Origin: Ctena decussata
Taxonomy: Eukaryota; Mollusca; Bivalvia; Lucinida; Lucinidae
Assembly: GCA_963989385.1 (NCBI GenBank)
Contig: OZ022502.1
Coordinates: 15,425,001 to 15,489,000 of the forward strand
Reading direction: 5' to 3'
Length of the DNA stretch: 64,000 bases
Under the pieces are notes generated by a model. That model saw nothing but the letters and a program-made list of their open reading frames with translations. It made no database searches and was not told the DNA's origin. Positions 35,401 through 43,124 of this stretch are shown here, in pieces. How positions within the stretch are numbered: position 1 is the first letter of the stretch; the number at the start of each line of letters is the position of its first letter. The translations under genes were made by a program, and so were the position numbers.

Positions 35401-38300
35401 TGACATAAAGTATATGGGTACACGCCGGGCCGCGTAGCGCAATCGGTAGGGCACCTGACTCATAAGTCAGAGGTCCTGGGCTCGAAACCCTGTCTGGCCA
35501 CATACTTTCGTTTCTCCTTCCGCTGATTCAAGAAGGGCAGTTGTCAGTTACTGGCGAAAGTATGTGCACTTAGTACTGGTTAACCGCTTAGGAGGTCTAA
35601 GCCTGCCCAGGAATAGTGTGGTTAGGTTAACTGACCGTCCCGACATGACCTTAGCTGTTTACCTTGGACGTCAAGCAATAAATCAATCAATCAATCAATC
35701 AATATGGGTACACTTTCAGGGAAAAGCTCTTTCAATTTCATTATTGCTTGGGGTCGATGCTTACAGGAAAGAATTTGCTCCCTATGGAGCAAATTCTTAC
35801 CGTAAAGTGTAGGCCCTATATTTTGAATGGCTTTGCCATGCAAGGGAGGGAACAGAAGTCTCAAAAGTAGTTTCCCTTTGTGAAAACAACAGAAAAACAT
35901 TAAGTTGTACCAGTACACCTTAATATTGAGCTCTGAGGATGTACAGTAAAATATTCTGTAAAATTTTCTGTTTACAGCCAGTGGAGAACCTACCCCAGAC
36001 ATTCCAGCCCATGTTCATGCCACAACCAATGGTGTATACATTTCCTCAGCCGGGTAAGTTGGGAAAACTTCCCAGATAGATGGGACTATGATTGGAGGTT
36101 TATGGCCCATTCAATAGCTTTCAGTCATTTGGAGCGGTAGAAGATTGATGAAAGTATGATGCAGTTGTTTAACCCTTAAAGTCCAAAAATGAAAAATTGT
36201 TGAATTTGCAAACATTGTAGTTCCAGATGAGGTGGCTCATAATGAGCCACCTCATCTGGATCTACACTGTTTGCTCTATTGTCTTTGAATTCTCAATATG
36301 ATAGAGCTTGAACAAAACATTTTTTTTGAAATTTCTGCAGACGTAAATTTTGTCGTCTGCTTTTAGGTGCATTAAGGGTTAATACTTGAATTAGTCTCTT
36401 AAGGGTCACTGTTTGGCTAAAGGAAAGAATTTGCTCCCGTAGAAAAAGGCCCAGTTTTGGAAGTACAATGATTACCAGGGAAGCAAACAGGAAGTATCAA
36501 AGATCAAAGGTTGTTCCTCTTTGTGAAAATGTTAGAAAATGTTACACTTGAACTTCTTGGCCAGTAAGACTATACCACGCTTTTCAAAATTTAAATCCCT
36601 TTATACCTTCATATTATTTGATTTAATATTTGATAGACTGGTGTTCTAGGCAGCTGTGGTTAAACAGTCCAGTCAGTTAGCAATATTTCAGTCATGTTGA
36701 GATATTGCCTTTGAATTTGTGGGACTTATTCACAGCAGGGTTGCCAAGGTCAGGGAAAAACATCTGGAAAACATTTTTTTTCCAGGTCAGGGAAAAGTCA
36801 GGGAATTTTGTAGCTGATCAGGGAAATTTGGAAAAGACTTGATAAGTCAGGGAAAAGTCAGGGAATTAGGAAAACCACGGCTAGGGTGGTATTCAGGAAA
36901 TATACTTATAAAATTCTGTTCAAGGGGAAAGGATGTACTTTTTATAGAGACAGTCCAGGCTTCCCTCCCTCCTCATTGAGGGTTGCTCTTAAATGAAAGA
37001 ATTCGATTCTAGGGGAGCAAATTCTTTCCATTAAGAGTAACCACAAATTTCCAAGTGGTTAAGTTAGCACTGCTGAAGTAAAGACTAAACTTAACTCTTG
37101 GATTTATGGAAATGGTTTGGAAAACTGTAAAATGTCAGCAAAAATCAGGGATAGATCGATAATTTGCAATTTTACGTGCATTTCAACAGGATTTCAGGCA
37201 TATTAGGACAATGGGAGGATGATAATGAAAGGCTGTGTGCAGTGGAACCCAGTCTACAGTTGAAAAGATTTCTGCCAGGTGGAATCGAACCAGGGGCCGC
37301 TTGAGCAAGCCAGTTTTTAAGTCACTGAGCTACTGGGATACCTAAAAATCAGGGAAAAAGTCATGGATTCTTGAAATGGCAACCATGCAAGTCAACCTGA
37401 CATGAACTTTGCCAAAGCTACCTGGGGTTGTGCCACTGAGGCACTTGGGTGCACATCTGTTTTGTATTGTGGGCCAAAATGCGTGAAGGTAATTATTTGG
37501 GGTGAGAATACCATGCATTCAAAGTGTAAGTGTTGATAAGAAGAAATGTCTGGTACACTAAGCTACGGTAGCCCCAGGTAAGGTAGGTTGTTTAACAAGA
37601 GAAATAAAGTTTCACTAAAGTAAAACATAATTTCTTTTGATCATATTTATTCAGTTATAAGACAGGGCCCAGTTGTTCAAAACTAACAACGTTGTTAGTT
37701 AACGTGACGTTAAAATTTCAAAAGTTAATATCACAAATATGCCAATATTTTTTGTTGTAAAAATGTGAGAAGCTTTTGCAATGCAAAAGCTTCTCACATA
37801 TTTTCAACAAAAAATATTAGTGTATTTGGCTATAAAGTCACAAAACACTTAACGAGTTGACCTCTTAACGAGCTCGTTAGGCTGACAATGCTTTGAACAA
37901 CTGGGCCCAGGAGTTTACCCCTCCAGGACTGCCCCAAACATCTAGATACAGCTTATTAGAGCTAGAACTTTGGAATGGTTCTGCAAGAGAAAACCTCCTC
38001 TGACAGCACAATAACACAATACTGATTTTGGGGTCATTTTGAAAGGGGAAGCCTTCGTATTATACTGAATAAACATGGTAACTTTGTGTTAATCATTTTT
38101 CAGTTAACCCAGGTGTGTACCCACCACAACAGCGACAAGTTCAGCAACAGCAGACACCCGGCTACACGGAAGAAGATTTCAAAATGGTCAAGGAAATGTT
38201 TCCGAACATGGATGATGAAGTGATCAAGTCTGTTTTTGAATCAAATTCTGGAAACAAGGACAGCACGATAAACTCCTTATTGCAGATGAGTGCGGACTGA
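14372..38300 (+). CDS. TOLLIP: Toll-interacting protein (TOLLIP), complete, 7 coding exons
   Basis: Joining 14372-14419, 23516-23686, 30490-30623, 32078-32126, 33917-34069, 35978-36053 and 38104-38300 gives 275 codons. All introns are GT-AG and phases are kept throughout; the vertebrate protein is 274 residues. TOLLIP is a cytosolic and endosomal adaptor that binds phosphoinositides, ubiquitin and TOM1, dampens Toll/IL-1 signalling and acts as a selective-autophagy receptor. In order come the TOM1-binding region (about 1-60), the C2 domain (about 65-185), a Gln/Pro-rich linker, and the CUE domain (about 231-273) with the MFP and LL ubiquitin-contact motifs. Two W-x-x-hydrophobic motifs, WAYV (145) and WFPL (163), stand where the human ATG8-interacting motifs are. 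Introns run from 1.5 to 9.1 kb and are packed with repeats. Identification is firm; exon 1 is the least certain part. Confidence 0.93.
14577..14824 (-). mobile_element. SINE-C, tRNA-derived, reverse orientation
   Basis: On the minus strand the head reads gtggtagttcagtggttagc (A-box region), with gagtttgagccc as B box about 45 bases later. A body with no coding capacity follows. The tRNA-like part is too diverged at the acceptor end to be a functional tRNA gene. Confidence 0.65.
15031..15195 (+). pseudogene. LINE ORF2 C-terminal remnant with a stop
   Basis: The frame encodes the segments [17 protein letters not shown], then an in-frame TGA, then [12 protein letters not shown] and [11 protein letters not shown]. 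This is the familiar end of a LINE protein (R-x-x-F-x-x-R...W-N-x-L-P). It is a decayed fragment. Confidence 0.6.
15301..16562 (-). mobile_element. hAT-family DNA transposon, non-autonomous
   Basis: Terminal caaggttg and its complement caaccttg are flanked by an exact 8-base duplication, gcattagc (15293-15300 and 16563-16570), the hallmark of hAT insertion. Both ends carry subterminal ggtcaatactggtc and cgaccaatcgacc words in inverted array. A BED zinc-finger fragment lies at 15489-15668 on the minus strand, but no catalytic RNase H core is present in the 1262 bp. It lies in TOLLIP intron 1, reverse to the gene. Confidence 0.85.
15489..15668 (-). pseudogene. BED zinc-finger fragment of a hAT transposase
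   Basis: This 59-codon frame starts at an ATG. It shows the BED layout: W8 and F10 in [10 protein letters not shown], then C24-x2-C27 in RCLDCN, then L-x-L-K-x-H41. The last zinc ligand expected 4 to 6 residues after H41 is absent (MMSTLGRD). BED fingers are the DNA-binding heads of hAT transposases. Its position inside hAT ends supports this. It is probably a relic exon. Confidence 0.65.
16835..16951 (-). repeat. 5S rRNA-like repeat unit, copy 1
   Basis: On the minus strand, ggttaatacctggatgggtg resembles the internal control region of 5S rRNA (GGTTAGTACTTGGATGGGAG). The flank shared with copy 2 carries tataaaagccggcttttatg and aacgggtttaggtatataaa. Only the 3' half of 5S is recognisable, so it is a 5S-derived SINE head or pseudogene. 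Confidence 0.55.
17128..17287 (-). repeat. 5S rRNA-like repeat unit, copy 2
   Basis: The minus strand reads gaagttaagcaacag, then tggttagtacctgaatgggt, then gaccggttgcttg, closely paralleling 5S rRNA helix III to the C box. The same flank as copy 1 lies at 17228-17287. An intervening segment, 16952-17127, separates the two units. Confidence 0.6.
17471..17851. mobile_element. hAT-like MITE
   Basis: Perfect 15-base inverted ends (cagggatcaagctag). The subterminal regions repeat gggagaagt words and face each other, and an A15/T22 palindrome marks the centre (17567-17602). The flanking octamers match only partly. Confidence 0.65.
17852..18810. other. Intron sequence; weak tandem repeat at 18380-18560
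   Basis: The only structure seen is a degenerate array of a gcatagatgt-containing unit. No gene was seen. Confidence 0.4.
19011..22693 (+). pseudogene. LINE ORF: repeat domain, endonuclease and reverse transcriptase, disrupted
   Basis: The frame is open from before 19011 and is interrupted by TAG at 19521, a single-base frameshift near 21390, and TAG at 22259, where relatives have a sense codon in a RA-x-KRATKL motif. The endonuclease part shows [15 protein letters not shown] and PDIIGLTEA, then breaks off at IMGDL. There it joins directly to [16 protein letters not shown] of the reverse transcriptase, so an in-frame deletion removed the endonuclease core and linker. Reverse-transcriptase motifs remain: [10 protein letters not shown] (A), [13 protein letters not shown] (B), FADD (C), and DLGVLFD. 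The C-terminal [18 protein letters not shown] is present. Further frame damage lies upstream near 18870. Confidence 0.8.
19300..20690 (+). repeat. Coding tandem repeats, Asp/Ser/Asn/Thr-rich
   Basis: A degenerate unit of about 90 bases encodes variants of [19 protein letters not shown] followed by TDSNSDVLN. Half-units are shuffled, giving a modular array of more than a dozen units. Because the codons used rarely give stops on the other strand, a long minus-strand frame (19520-20665) also stays open; it is an artefact. Confidence 0.85.
22746..23515. other. Intron 1, distal part
   Basis: AT-rich sequence. A diverged M4-type piece (ggaagcaactctac, agaaggggtcaactcc) lies at 23168-23330, and CCAGGGGGCAT-type words at 23064 and 23335 may be ends of another old TIR element. 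Confidence 0.35.
23516..23686 (+). CDS. TOLLIP: TOLLIP coding exon 2 (57 codons)
   Basis: Acceptor aacag and donor cag/gtaaaa, phase 0 on both sides. It encodes [11 protein letters not shown], which matches the conserved GELPxDFLRI of the TOM1-binding region, a Gln/Ala-rich stretch, and GKLSISVVQ, the first strand of the C2 domain. Confidence 0.92.
23720..23957. mobile_element. M2 hairpin MITE, copy 1
   Basis: M2 is a roughly 200-bp palindrome with ends agagctctagataagagg and its complement and inner arms gtgacccctcatctgaacc facing their complement. This copy has an extra 38-base duplication of the inner left arm. Confidence 0.8.
24021..24262. mobile_element. M4 MITE, copy 1
   Basis: M4 has ends of the type gggtacactttcaggg and a palindromic core in which aaagaatttgctcc faces ggagcaaattctttc. 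Its arms are diverged and often differ in sequence. No target duplication is clear. Confidence 0.6.
24756..24932. mobile_element. M6 TA-flanked MITE, copy 1
   Basis: The ends are cagtaaaacttcattagctc and the complement of gagccgttgaagttctactg. TA flanks both sides (24754-24755, 24933-24934), as in Tc1/mariner insertions. Confidence 0.65.
26745..27312. repeat. 35-bp minisatellite
   Basis: About sixteen units of a 35-base sequence containing agcaaagcaagcaaagttct and ggaccaagttgcata, with some shortened units of 24 bases. The minus strand is open in all three frames across most of it because the period is not a multiple of three. Confidence 0.9.
27313..28289. other. Interior of the TIR element, no gene seen
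   Basis: AT-rich sequence with no reading frame or repeat that I recognise. Confidence 0.4.
28756..28926. mobile_element. M6-like TA-flanked MITE
   Basis: The ends are cggtcaaacttg and the complement of caggtttgactg, with TA on each side (28754-28755 and 28927-28928). The middle differs from copy 1. Confidence 0.55.
29838..29967. repeat. Hairpin repeat, GGAAAAGTCAGGGAATT type
   Basis: An arm of about 60 bases (centre ggaaatatttaaatatttcc) folds back on itself. Related words recur at 36765-36880. Confidence 0.6.
29997..30068. mobile_element. M4 MITE, partial copy
   Basis: It contains the core words ttctttcctttaggagtag and tttaagagtagcccc only. Confidence 0.45.
30365..30420. repeat. Perfect 27-bp hairpin 69 bp before TOLLIP exon 3
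   Basis: The arm agcacactgattggctgctt plus ccgagca pairs with its exact complement around a two-base loop. It lies between the branch-point region and upstream intron sequence of exon 3. It is probably a tiny palindromic MITE. Confidence 0.85.
30490..30623 (+). CDS. TOLLIP: TOLLIP coding exon 3 (44 codons plus 2 bases)
   Basis: Acceptor tttcag, donor tg/gtaaat, leaving phase 2. It encodes the central C2 strands with [17 protein letters not shown] and [12 protein letters not shown], both strongly diagnostic of TOLLIP. Confidence 0.95.
30811..30995. mobile_element. M2 MITE, copy 2 (right end eroded)
   Basis: The left end cagagctctaga and the facing arms taacccctcatatgaactg and cagttcagatgaggggttac are present. 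The right terminus is not recognisable. Confidence 0.65.
30996..32077. other. TOLLIP intron 3, no repeat recognised
   Basis: Ordinary AT-rich intron with short homopolymers and a ttgttgttgttg run near 31077. Confidence 0.45.
32078..32126 (+). CDS. TOLLIP: TOLLIP coding exon 4 (49 bases)
   Basis: Acceptor tttgcag, donor gag/gtaggt. It completes a split Cys codon and encodes [16 protein letters not shown], the C2 strand and the start of its third loop. Confidence 0.93.
32407..32646. mobile_element. M4 MITE, copy with a poly(C) expansion
   Basis: Left end gggtacactttcaggg, right end ggtgtacccatacc, core ggaaaaaaattgctccc facing tttcctttaagagtag. A C run of about 25 bases splits the right arm. 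Confidence 0.6.
32589..32768. repeat. 90-bp tandem duplication
   Basis: Two adjoining copies run from the C-rich run through ttgttaaatgtgtgaaaaca to gatctgcactatctg. By eye they are identical outside the C tract, so the duplication is very recent or an assembly effect. Confidence 0.8.
32916..33117. mobile_element. M3 MITE, diverged copy
   Basis: The inverted ends (acccattccattcgg and the complement of ccagaatgcaatgggt) enclose a hairpin core, atccagatcaggcccca. TTAA follows the right end (33118-33121). The left TTAA has decayed. Confidence 0.55.
33318..33722. mobile_element. hAT-like MITE with exact 8-bp duplication
   Basis: gtctgcag stands directly outside both ends (33310-33317 and 33723-33730). 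The element starts tagggctggg and ends gggtaccctg, and is rich in GGGTACCCG words near both ends. No coding region. Confidence 0.65.
33917..34069 (+). CDS. TOLLIP: TOLLIP coding exon 5 (51 codons)
   Basis: Acceptor ttccag, donor caa/gtaagt, phase 0. It holds the end of the C2 domain with [16 protein letters not shown] and [19 protein letters not shown]. The two Trp residues sit in the W-x-x-hydrophobic motifs that bind ATG8 proteins in human TOLLIP. Confidence 0.95.
34123..34388. mobile_element. M8 TIR element with internal 34-bp triplication
   Basis: The ends (aatgtgcctaaatttttaga and the complement of ccaatatttaagcacat) match the shorter element at 43889. Three tandem copies of a unit with cctaaaaaacataaattttc lie at about 34247-34335. 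Confidence 0.65.
34511..34880. mobile_element. TIR element with nested hairpin
   Basis: The ends catatatgtggtaattttcg and the complement of gaaaattaccatatatatgg suggest a TA-targeting MITE. Inside (about 34640-34705) a near-perfect hairpin, tcattaacctgcggc facing its complement, looks like a separate insertion. Confidence 0.6.
35022..35262. mobile_element. M1 foldback MITE, copy 2
   Basis: One of the best-preserved copies, with both outer ends and both inner arms intact. It lies in TOLLIP intron 5. Confidence 0.85.
35424..35701 (+). mobile_element. SINE-A with 12-bp target duplication
   Basis: The tRNA-like head has an A box (tagcgcaatcggtagg), CAT in the anticodon position and a B box (ggctcgaaacc). 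It shares its body with the other copies and has an (AATC)n tail. The duplication atatgggtacac flanks it (35412-35423, 35702-35713). The insertion is at the very end of an M4 copy. Confidence 0.9.
35702..35926. mobile_element. M4 MITE
   Basis: Left end gggtacactttcaggg, right end accagtacacctt, core aaagaatttgctcccta facing gagcaaattctt. Confidence 0.65.
35978..36053 (+). CDS. TOLLIP: TOLLIP coding exon 6 (25 codons plus 1 base)
   Basis: Acceptor tttacag, donor ccg g/gtaagt. It encodes a Met/Pro/Gln-rich linker ([17 protein letters not shown]), the counterpart of the Pro/Met-rich linker before the CUE domain of the vertebrate protein, but shorter. Confidence 0.85.
36173..36378. mobile_element. 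M3 TTAA-flanked MITE, copy 2
   Basis: It starts cccttaaagtcc and ends gcattaaggg, with TTAA at 36169-36172 and 36379-36382. The core is gatgaggtggctcat facing its complement, with GCAGACG/CGTCTGC words in the right part. Confidence 0.8.
36395..36560. mobile_element. M4 MITE, eroded
   Basis: ggaaagaatttgctcccgtag is kept; the facing core arm is lost. Confidence 0.45.
36740..36885. repeat. CAGGGAAAAGTCAGGGAATT repeat
   Basis: Four tandem or dispersed copies of a caggtcagggaaaagtcagg-type word. Related to the hairpin at 29838. Confidence 0.5.
36895..37078. mobile_element. M4 MITE
   Basis: Core aaagaattcgattctagggg facing gagcaaattctttcc, with weak ends. Confidence 0.5.
37187..37350 (-). mobile_element. 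SINE-B, tRNA-derived, reverse orientation
   Basis: On the minus strand the head is cagtagctcagtgactt (A box) with ctggttcgattcc (B box). The body ends in a GATATGACTG-like tail, seen on the plus strand as atttcaggcatattaggac. Related copies lie at 43438, 44398 and 48648. Confidence 0.7.
37674..37910. mobile_element. M7 hairpin MITE, copy 1
   Basis: The ends gggcccagttgttcaaa and its complement enclose a central palindrome, gagaagcttttgca facing its complement, flanked by TTTGTTGTAAAAA-type arms. Confidence 0.8.
38104..38300 (+). CDS. TOLLIP: TOLLIP coding exon 7 and stop
   Basis: Acceptor tttttcag. It completes a Val codon. It encodes a Gln/Pro-rich linker and the CUE domain from [20 protein letters not shown] to INSLLQM, then a TGA at 38298. 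ATTAAA at 38372 could serve as a poly(A) signal, but the 3' end is not defined by the sequence alone. Confidence 0.95.
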
Positions 38301-38428
38301 GTTCAGTTTTAAGAAAAGAAAATTTCATAGTGTCAGTTATGAGTGGCTTTTGATGATAACTCCAAGGAAATATTAAATTTCAATTGAAGCACACATTGTG
38401 GCCCCATTTTGTCATGACTCAGTTTTGA

Positions 38429-38617
38429 CAGAGCTTCAGGTAAGGTAGGCTTTTTAGGATAAATCTGAGATAACTTTTCTTATCTCTTGACTAAAACCTG
38501 TGTTGTGACCCCTCATGAGACTGTTCTAATGAGGGGTCACTACATAGGTTTCTATAAAGAAATACGGAAAATTATCCCTAAATCATCCTTGTTATCCCTC
38601 ATAATTTGGAGCGCTGT
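38429..38617. mobile_element. M2 MITE, copy 3
   Basis: Arms gtgacccctcatgaga and tctaatgaggggtcac, with diverged ends. It may lie in the TOLLIP 3' UTR. Confidence 0.65.
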
Positions 38618-38989
38618 ACAACCCACAAAGATAATTTGTGTCCTTCGATAGAACTTTTAAAGATATGTTGTGGCCCCTCTTTAGACTTGCCTTGACATGT
38701 CACTTCTAATTTAGAACAACATGTTTTTTTGAAAGATAAATTTTGATTCCCTTAGTAAAACCATTGAGCCACAATGCTCATTTTATGTAGAAATGTGAAA
38801 AAATATCACAGAATTTTTGTCAATCCCACCCATATCTGATGCCATGAATTTTGCTGTGATTGTGTATAGCTTCCTCGTATCTATGCTGTGGAAAACTACT
38901 GCAAGACATTAGATATATGTGCTAACTCTTCCGCTATGTTTTCTTGAAATTGTTTTATTCTCTCTTGGCATTAAATGCATTATTACACA

Positions 38990-39121
38990 GGGCCCAGTTG
39001 TTCAGAGCATTGTTAGCTTAACAAAGTTGTTACGGTAATCAAGGTTTGTTAAGTCTTCTAGTAAACATAAAATGAAGTGTGCTAAGAACTTTTGCAAAAA
39101 AATGTAAAGAGCTTTTCCTCA
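38990..39121. mobile_element. M7 MITE, left half
   Basis: It begins agggcccagttgttcagagc and stops at the central agcttttcctcaca, where M1 sequence takes over without a gap. Confidence 0.6.
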
Positions 39122-39200
39122 CATTGGGTGGATGCCCAGGCTGATCTGAGTCTTTGCTGGGCACAAATGCAACTTAGGTTTGTCATGTCGCGTCTCATAT
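39122..39200. mobile_element. M1 MITE, right third only
   Basis: Only gggtggatgcccaggctgat to the end cgcgtctcat remains. Confidence 0.65.
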
Positions 39201-39564
39201 TGTGATATTTTATACAACTATTTTAGCAGGTTGGTCACTGCATTGAGGGGCAATAGGTTTGACTGTTACTCTTAAAAGGCATAATATATGCCTCTTTTAT
39301 GCCAGGAAGCAGGTACTTCTGATGTTACATAGCACATGACCAAGCGGCAGTCAAAACAATTGCCTGTCACTTTGTGTTACTTCCATGTGTTACATCACTT
39401 ACTGGAACAGTTATTTAAAAATACTGACCAATCACAAGAAACTTGGGTACATAGTTAGAGCTGTGATATTAATCTGCATATTGTAGGCTGCATATTTAAA
39501 AAAAAATATAAAAAAAAGCAGTGCAAAATAATGAAAATATGCCCTTGACACTGTTGCACTGGCA

Positions 39565-39850
39565 GCAAGTTTGGGGATCAAAAATTTTGGGGAGCAAAAA
39601 TTTTGGGAGCAAACAATTTTGGGGAGCAAAATTTTCATGGGAGGAAAAATTTGGGAGGAAAAATTTAGGGAAGGCAAAACTTTTTTTTGACGAACAAATT
39701 TGATGAGAAAAAATTGTTTTCAGGAGGCAAAATTTGGGGAGCAAATTTATTTTTTTTTGGGGGGGGGGGGGGGGGGGGGGGCAAAAATTTTTTTTTTGGG
39801 GGGGGGATTTAGGTAGCAAAAAGTGGGGAGCAAAAAAAAAATGGGAAAAA
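39565..39850. repeat. Purine-rich minisatellite, GGGAGCAAAAATTTT type
   Basis: Imperfect units of 14 to 20 bases with long G and A homopolymers (G run at 39760-39781). Confidence 0.7.
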
Positions 39851-39971
39851 TGTTTCAGGATTCTGATTCAGTTGTATACATGCTGTAACATGATGTCCAA
39901 AACCCTTTCTGATTGTGCTTTTCTGATGTCTATAAATAAGTTTAGGCAGCAGGGCAGCATAACTATATTGC

Positions 39972-40199
39972 AGGGTCCATTTGTTCAAAACTAACAATGT
40001 CATTACTTTTTAAACTGTTAAATTTTAAGGTATTGTATGCAAAAACAAAACCTCGGAAAAATGTGAGAAGCTTTTGCATTGCAAAAGCTCCTCACAATTT
40101 TTCTTCAAGATAATACACAATTCTGCGAGTACTGTAAGACTTTACAATTCCTTGACTAAAAACTTTGTTAGCTAACAAAGCTTTGAACAACTTGGCCAA
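39972..40199. mobile_element. M7 MITE, copy 3
   Basis: Ends cagggtccatttgttcaaaa and the complement of ctttgaacaacttggcc, with the central palindrome kept. Confidence 0.7.
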
Positions 40200-40308
40200 G
40201 TTTTGTTGAAAGCGAATGGCATGTTTGACTATAAGGCCATTATTTGGTGGCTATTTTCTCACTGCTGTCATCTTATGCATCTTACCATATTTTTGTGAAA
40301 AATATATT

Positions 40309-40538
40309 TGAGCCATGACACAACAAAACCAACAAAGTGGATGTGTGCCCAGCAAAGACTCAGATCAGTCTGGGCATCTGTCCAGTCTATGCAGTCTTCA
40401 CTGTCTGCATGGAGATAGCTTAGACCCTTTAATAGCTACCCTTTAAGAGCACAGTAATGACCCTGATAACACTGGGTGGATGCCCAGGCTGATCTGAGTT
40501 CACAGTCCATTTTTCTGTTTTGTCCTGTCACAGCTCAT
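40309..40538. mobile_element. M1 foldback MITE, copy 4
   Basis: Both arms are present. The right inner arm is shortened (the expected tctgcgctgggcgcac segment is partly lost). Confidence 0.75.
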
Positions 40539-40753
40539 ATCTGTTCTTGATGTTGAATGACCAGCCTGCAAAAATTAGTTACTTAGTGAGCATCTGTAAT
40601 ACCTGTTATTATCTTGTGCAATAATAAGTTAGATAACCCAGAACTTTTCTTTCCAAAATCTAACATTAGGAAACCTTTCTTTATCACCTTTTGTTAGCAT
40701 TGGACTTTGTAGTCAGCTTCCCTGAGAAATCTTTAGCATTTTCTTACCATGAT

Positions 40754-40896
40754 TATAACAATCCATTATGAGTGTCCATGCTCGCCCGAGGGGTTGGAAT
40801 TTCAACCAGGAAAAAGGCTTGCTTAGTCCCTGGTTGAAATTCTGACTCCGAGGGTGAGATTTCCCTATCCTACATGGACACTCATGATGGATTATA
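40754..40896. repeat. Hairpin repeat
   Basis: tataacaatccattatgagt with gtccatg on the left faces its complement on the right. Inner arms ggttgaaattctgactccg and cgaggggttggaatttcaac also pair. Confidence 0.65.
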
Positions 40897-41524
40897 TTTC
40901 TCCCACTTTTAGCAGACTTTAAACCTCTAATCAGATTAGACTTCAAAACAGGAAAATCTTAACTTTTCAGAAGTAAATTTTGAGCAAACCAGTGTGTTTA
41001 TCGAGTCTACAACGAGTGTAAGCACATTTTTCACCTCAAAAATAGATGAAAAGCACGATATGTTGATTATTTTACTTCCAGAGGGCAAAACAAAATGCAA
41101 CTTAGCCTCTCACGTCACGCGCGTCACATTTGCTAGTGACGTTTCTAACCGGTTTTAGTGACATCATTAAAAATTAGTGACGTCACAAACCTATGGTCTG
41201 CTATCAAATGTCGTCCTAGATGGTTGCATGTCGATTTTCTTCATTTAAATTTGAAATATCAGTCAAAAATTGAAAAGGTCTGGTTGCTAATATGAGAAAG
41301 ATGTTGCTAATGGAAGATAGAAGTTTCTTACATGAGCTGAGGTTATATGAGCAGAGGGCCTATCTTATGCAAAGGTGGGAGAAAAAATGGTCTTTGCACC
41401 TCGAACTTTTCTCCAGGATGAATAATTTGACTTGCAACACTTTTTATTTTGGCTTATTAGATTTGTCTAAATACATGATACACTTACTAGAGATATTATA
41501 TTTTCAAAGGTATGCAAAACAGTG

Positions 41525-41645
41525 ACAGTTTTTGCAAAAGCTCCTCACATTTTTTCACCAAAAAAACATTAGCCCATTTGATTTTATTTGAACTAGAACA
41601 CTTAACCAAGCCTTCACTAAAGACTATGTTAAACTGCAATTGGTT
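41525..41645. mobile_element. M7 MITE, right half
   Basis: It starts within the central palindrome (tttgcaaaagctcctcacat) and runs to the edge of the M1 copy that follows. Confidence 0.45.
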
Positions 41646-41878
41646 GGTGACACAACAAAACCAACAAAGTGGCATGTGCACCCAGCAAAGACTCAGATCA
41701 GCCTGGGCATCCAATCAGTCTGATCAGAGTCTTTGCTGTCGCTATGGAGGTAGCTTAGACCTTTCGCTACCCTGAAAGTGCACAGTAAAGACTCTGAGAC
41801 TGGGCAAATGCTAAGGCTGAGTTGTGTTTACGCTGGGTGCACATGCCACTTTGTTAGTTTTGTCGTGTCACAGCTCAA
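41646..41878. mobile_element. M1 foldback MITE, copy 5
   Basis: Outer ends gtgacacaacaaaaccaac and its complement; inner arms moderately diverged. Confidence 0.75.
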
Positions 41879-41950
41879 ATGCTTTGAACGACCTTAGTCT
41901 GATATTGATCCTTACTGTTTGCAAAGGTTTCTGGGTTTTTCATGATTTAA

Positions 41951-42148
41951 CCCTATAGGCACTAAAAAGCAGACAAAATTTACATCTGCAAAAATCTTAA
42001 AAGTGTTTCTTCCAACTGTATAGTATTGAGATCCATAGACTAGAGGGCAAAGAGTGTAGATCTAGATGAGGCGGCCCATCATTAGCCACCTCATCTAGGT
42101 CTACACTGTTTGCAAATTTAGCTATTTTTGTCACTGGTGTTTAAAGTG
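41951..42148. mobile_element. M3 TTAA-flanked MITE, copy 3
   Basis: TTAA at 41947-41950 and 42149-42152, start ccctataggcac, core agatgaggcggcccatc facing gccacctcatct. Confidence 0.75.
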
Positions 42149-42598
42149 TTAATCAAAATCTCATTTTCACTTGCTTTGATCTCTGATATAGACTTTCAAC
42201 CTGAATGAATGGATAAAATTTCAGATCTGCATAGCTAGGTTAAGTTTATAAGTTGAACTGTCTAGTAGAAACAGTTGATTTGTACTTAATTTTTATGTCA
42301 TATTTCAGTTACCTCTGATGGTGACCTTGACCATGAATCAAAGAATAAAATTTCAATAAGCATAGTTTTTATATAAAAAATCAGTCTTTTATATTGCCAT
42401 AATTAGTGAGGTCATTTTGTTATTTTTCGTTTTACAGCTGTACATAGATAAAAAGAATTTCTTGAGTTTATTACCTAAATTATTGTCAGTTTGGCTGACT
42501 GTCTTGTATATTAAAATGAATTATATACATGTAATAAAATCTAAGAAGCATTTAGAAACATTTCTTGTGTTAGTTTGATATACTGGACAAACTCAGTG

Positions 42599-42847
42599 CC
42601 AGGCCCCGAGGTTATAAAACTATTTTCATGCTCAACTCAGCTGAGCTTAAATTTTTCTCTGCTGATAAATATGAAAATGCCAACTAATGTTGGCATTTTC
42701 ATATTCATAAGCAGAGAAAATTTCATACTCAGCTAAACTGGGCAAAAAAATAACTGTACTTATCAAAAATTTGGTATCTATTAGCAGGTAAAATTTCATG
42801 CTCAACTCAGCTGAGCATGAAAAAAGTTTTATAACCTCGGGGCCTGG
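42599..42847. mobile_element. TIR element with perfect 22-bp ends
   Basis: ccaggccccgaggttataaa plus ac is matched exactly by its complement at 42826-42847. Inside are further facing arms (aatgccaac facing gttggcatt) and two copies of a catgctcaactcagctgagc word. Confidence 0.75.
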
Positions 42848-42910
42848 AGTGTGCAACTATGGATATTTTCTACTGAGTCTCCTGGGGAACTTTGTTTTGA
42901 GAATGGAAAC

Positions 42911-43113
42911 CAGAGCTCTAGATAAGAGGGAGTATTTGGTGATAATTAGGGATAATTTTTGTTATTTCTGCATAAAAACATATGTTGTGACCCCTCATCT
43001 GAACCGTCTCAACGAGACGGTTCAGATGAGGGGTCACAACATATGGTTTGAATGAGAAATAAAAAAAATTATCCTTCAATTATCAACAAATACCCCCTTT
43101 ATCTAGAGCTCTG
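42911..43113. mobile_element. M2 MITE, copy 4 (best preserved)
   Basis: Ends cagagctctagataagaggg and the complement of tatctagagctctg, with a perfect 36-base central stem across the cgtctcaacgagacg centre. Confidence 0.85.
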
Positions 43114-43124
43114 GAAACAACATA

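Noticed and set aside
35424..35500. Possible functional tRNA gene (CAT anticodon position)
   Set aside because: It is the head of a SINE with body, tail and target duplication. The anticodon arm does not form a canonical seven-base loop.
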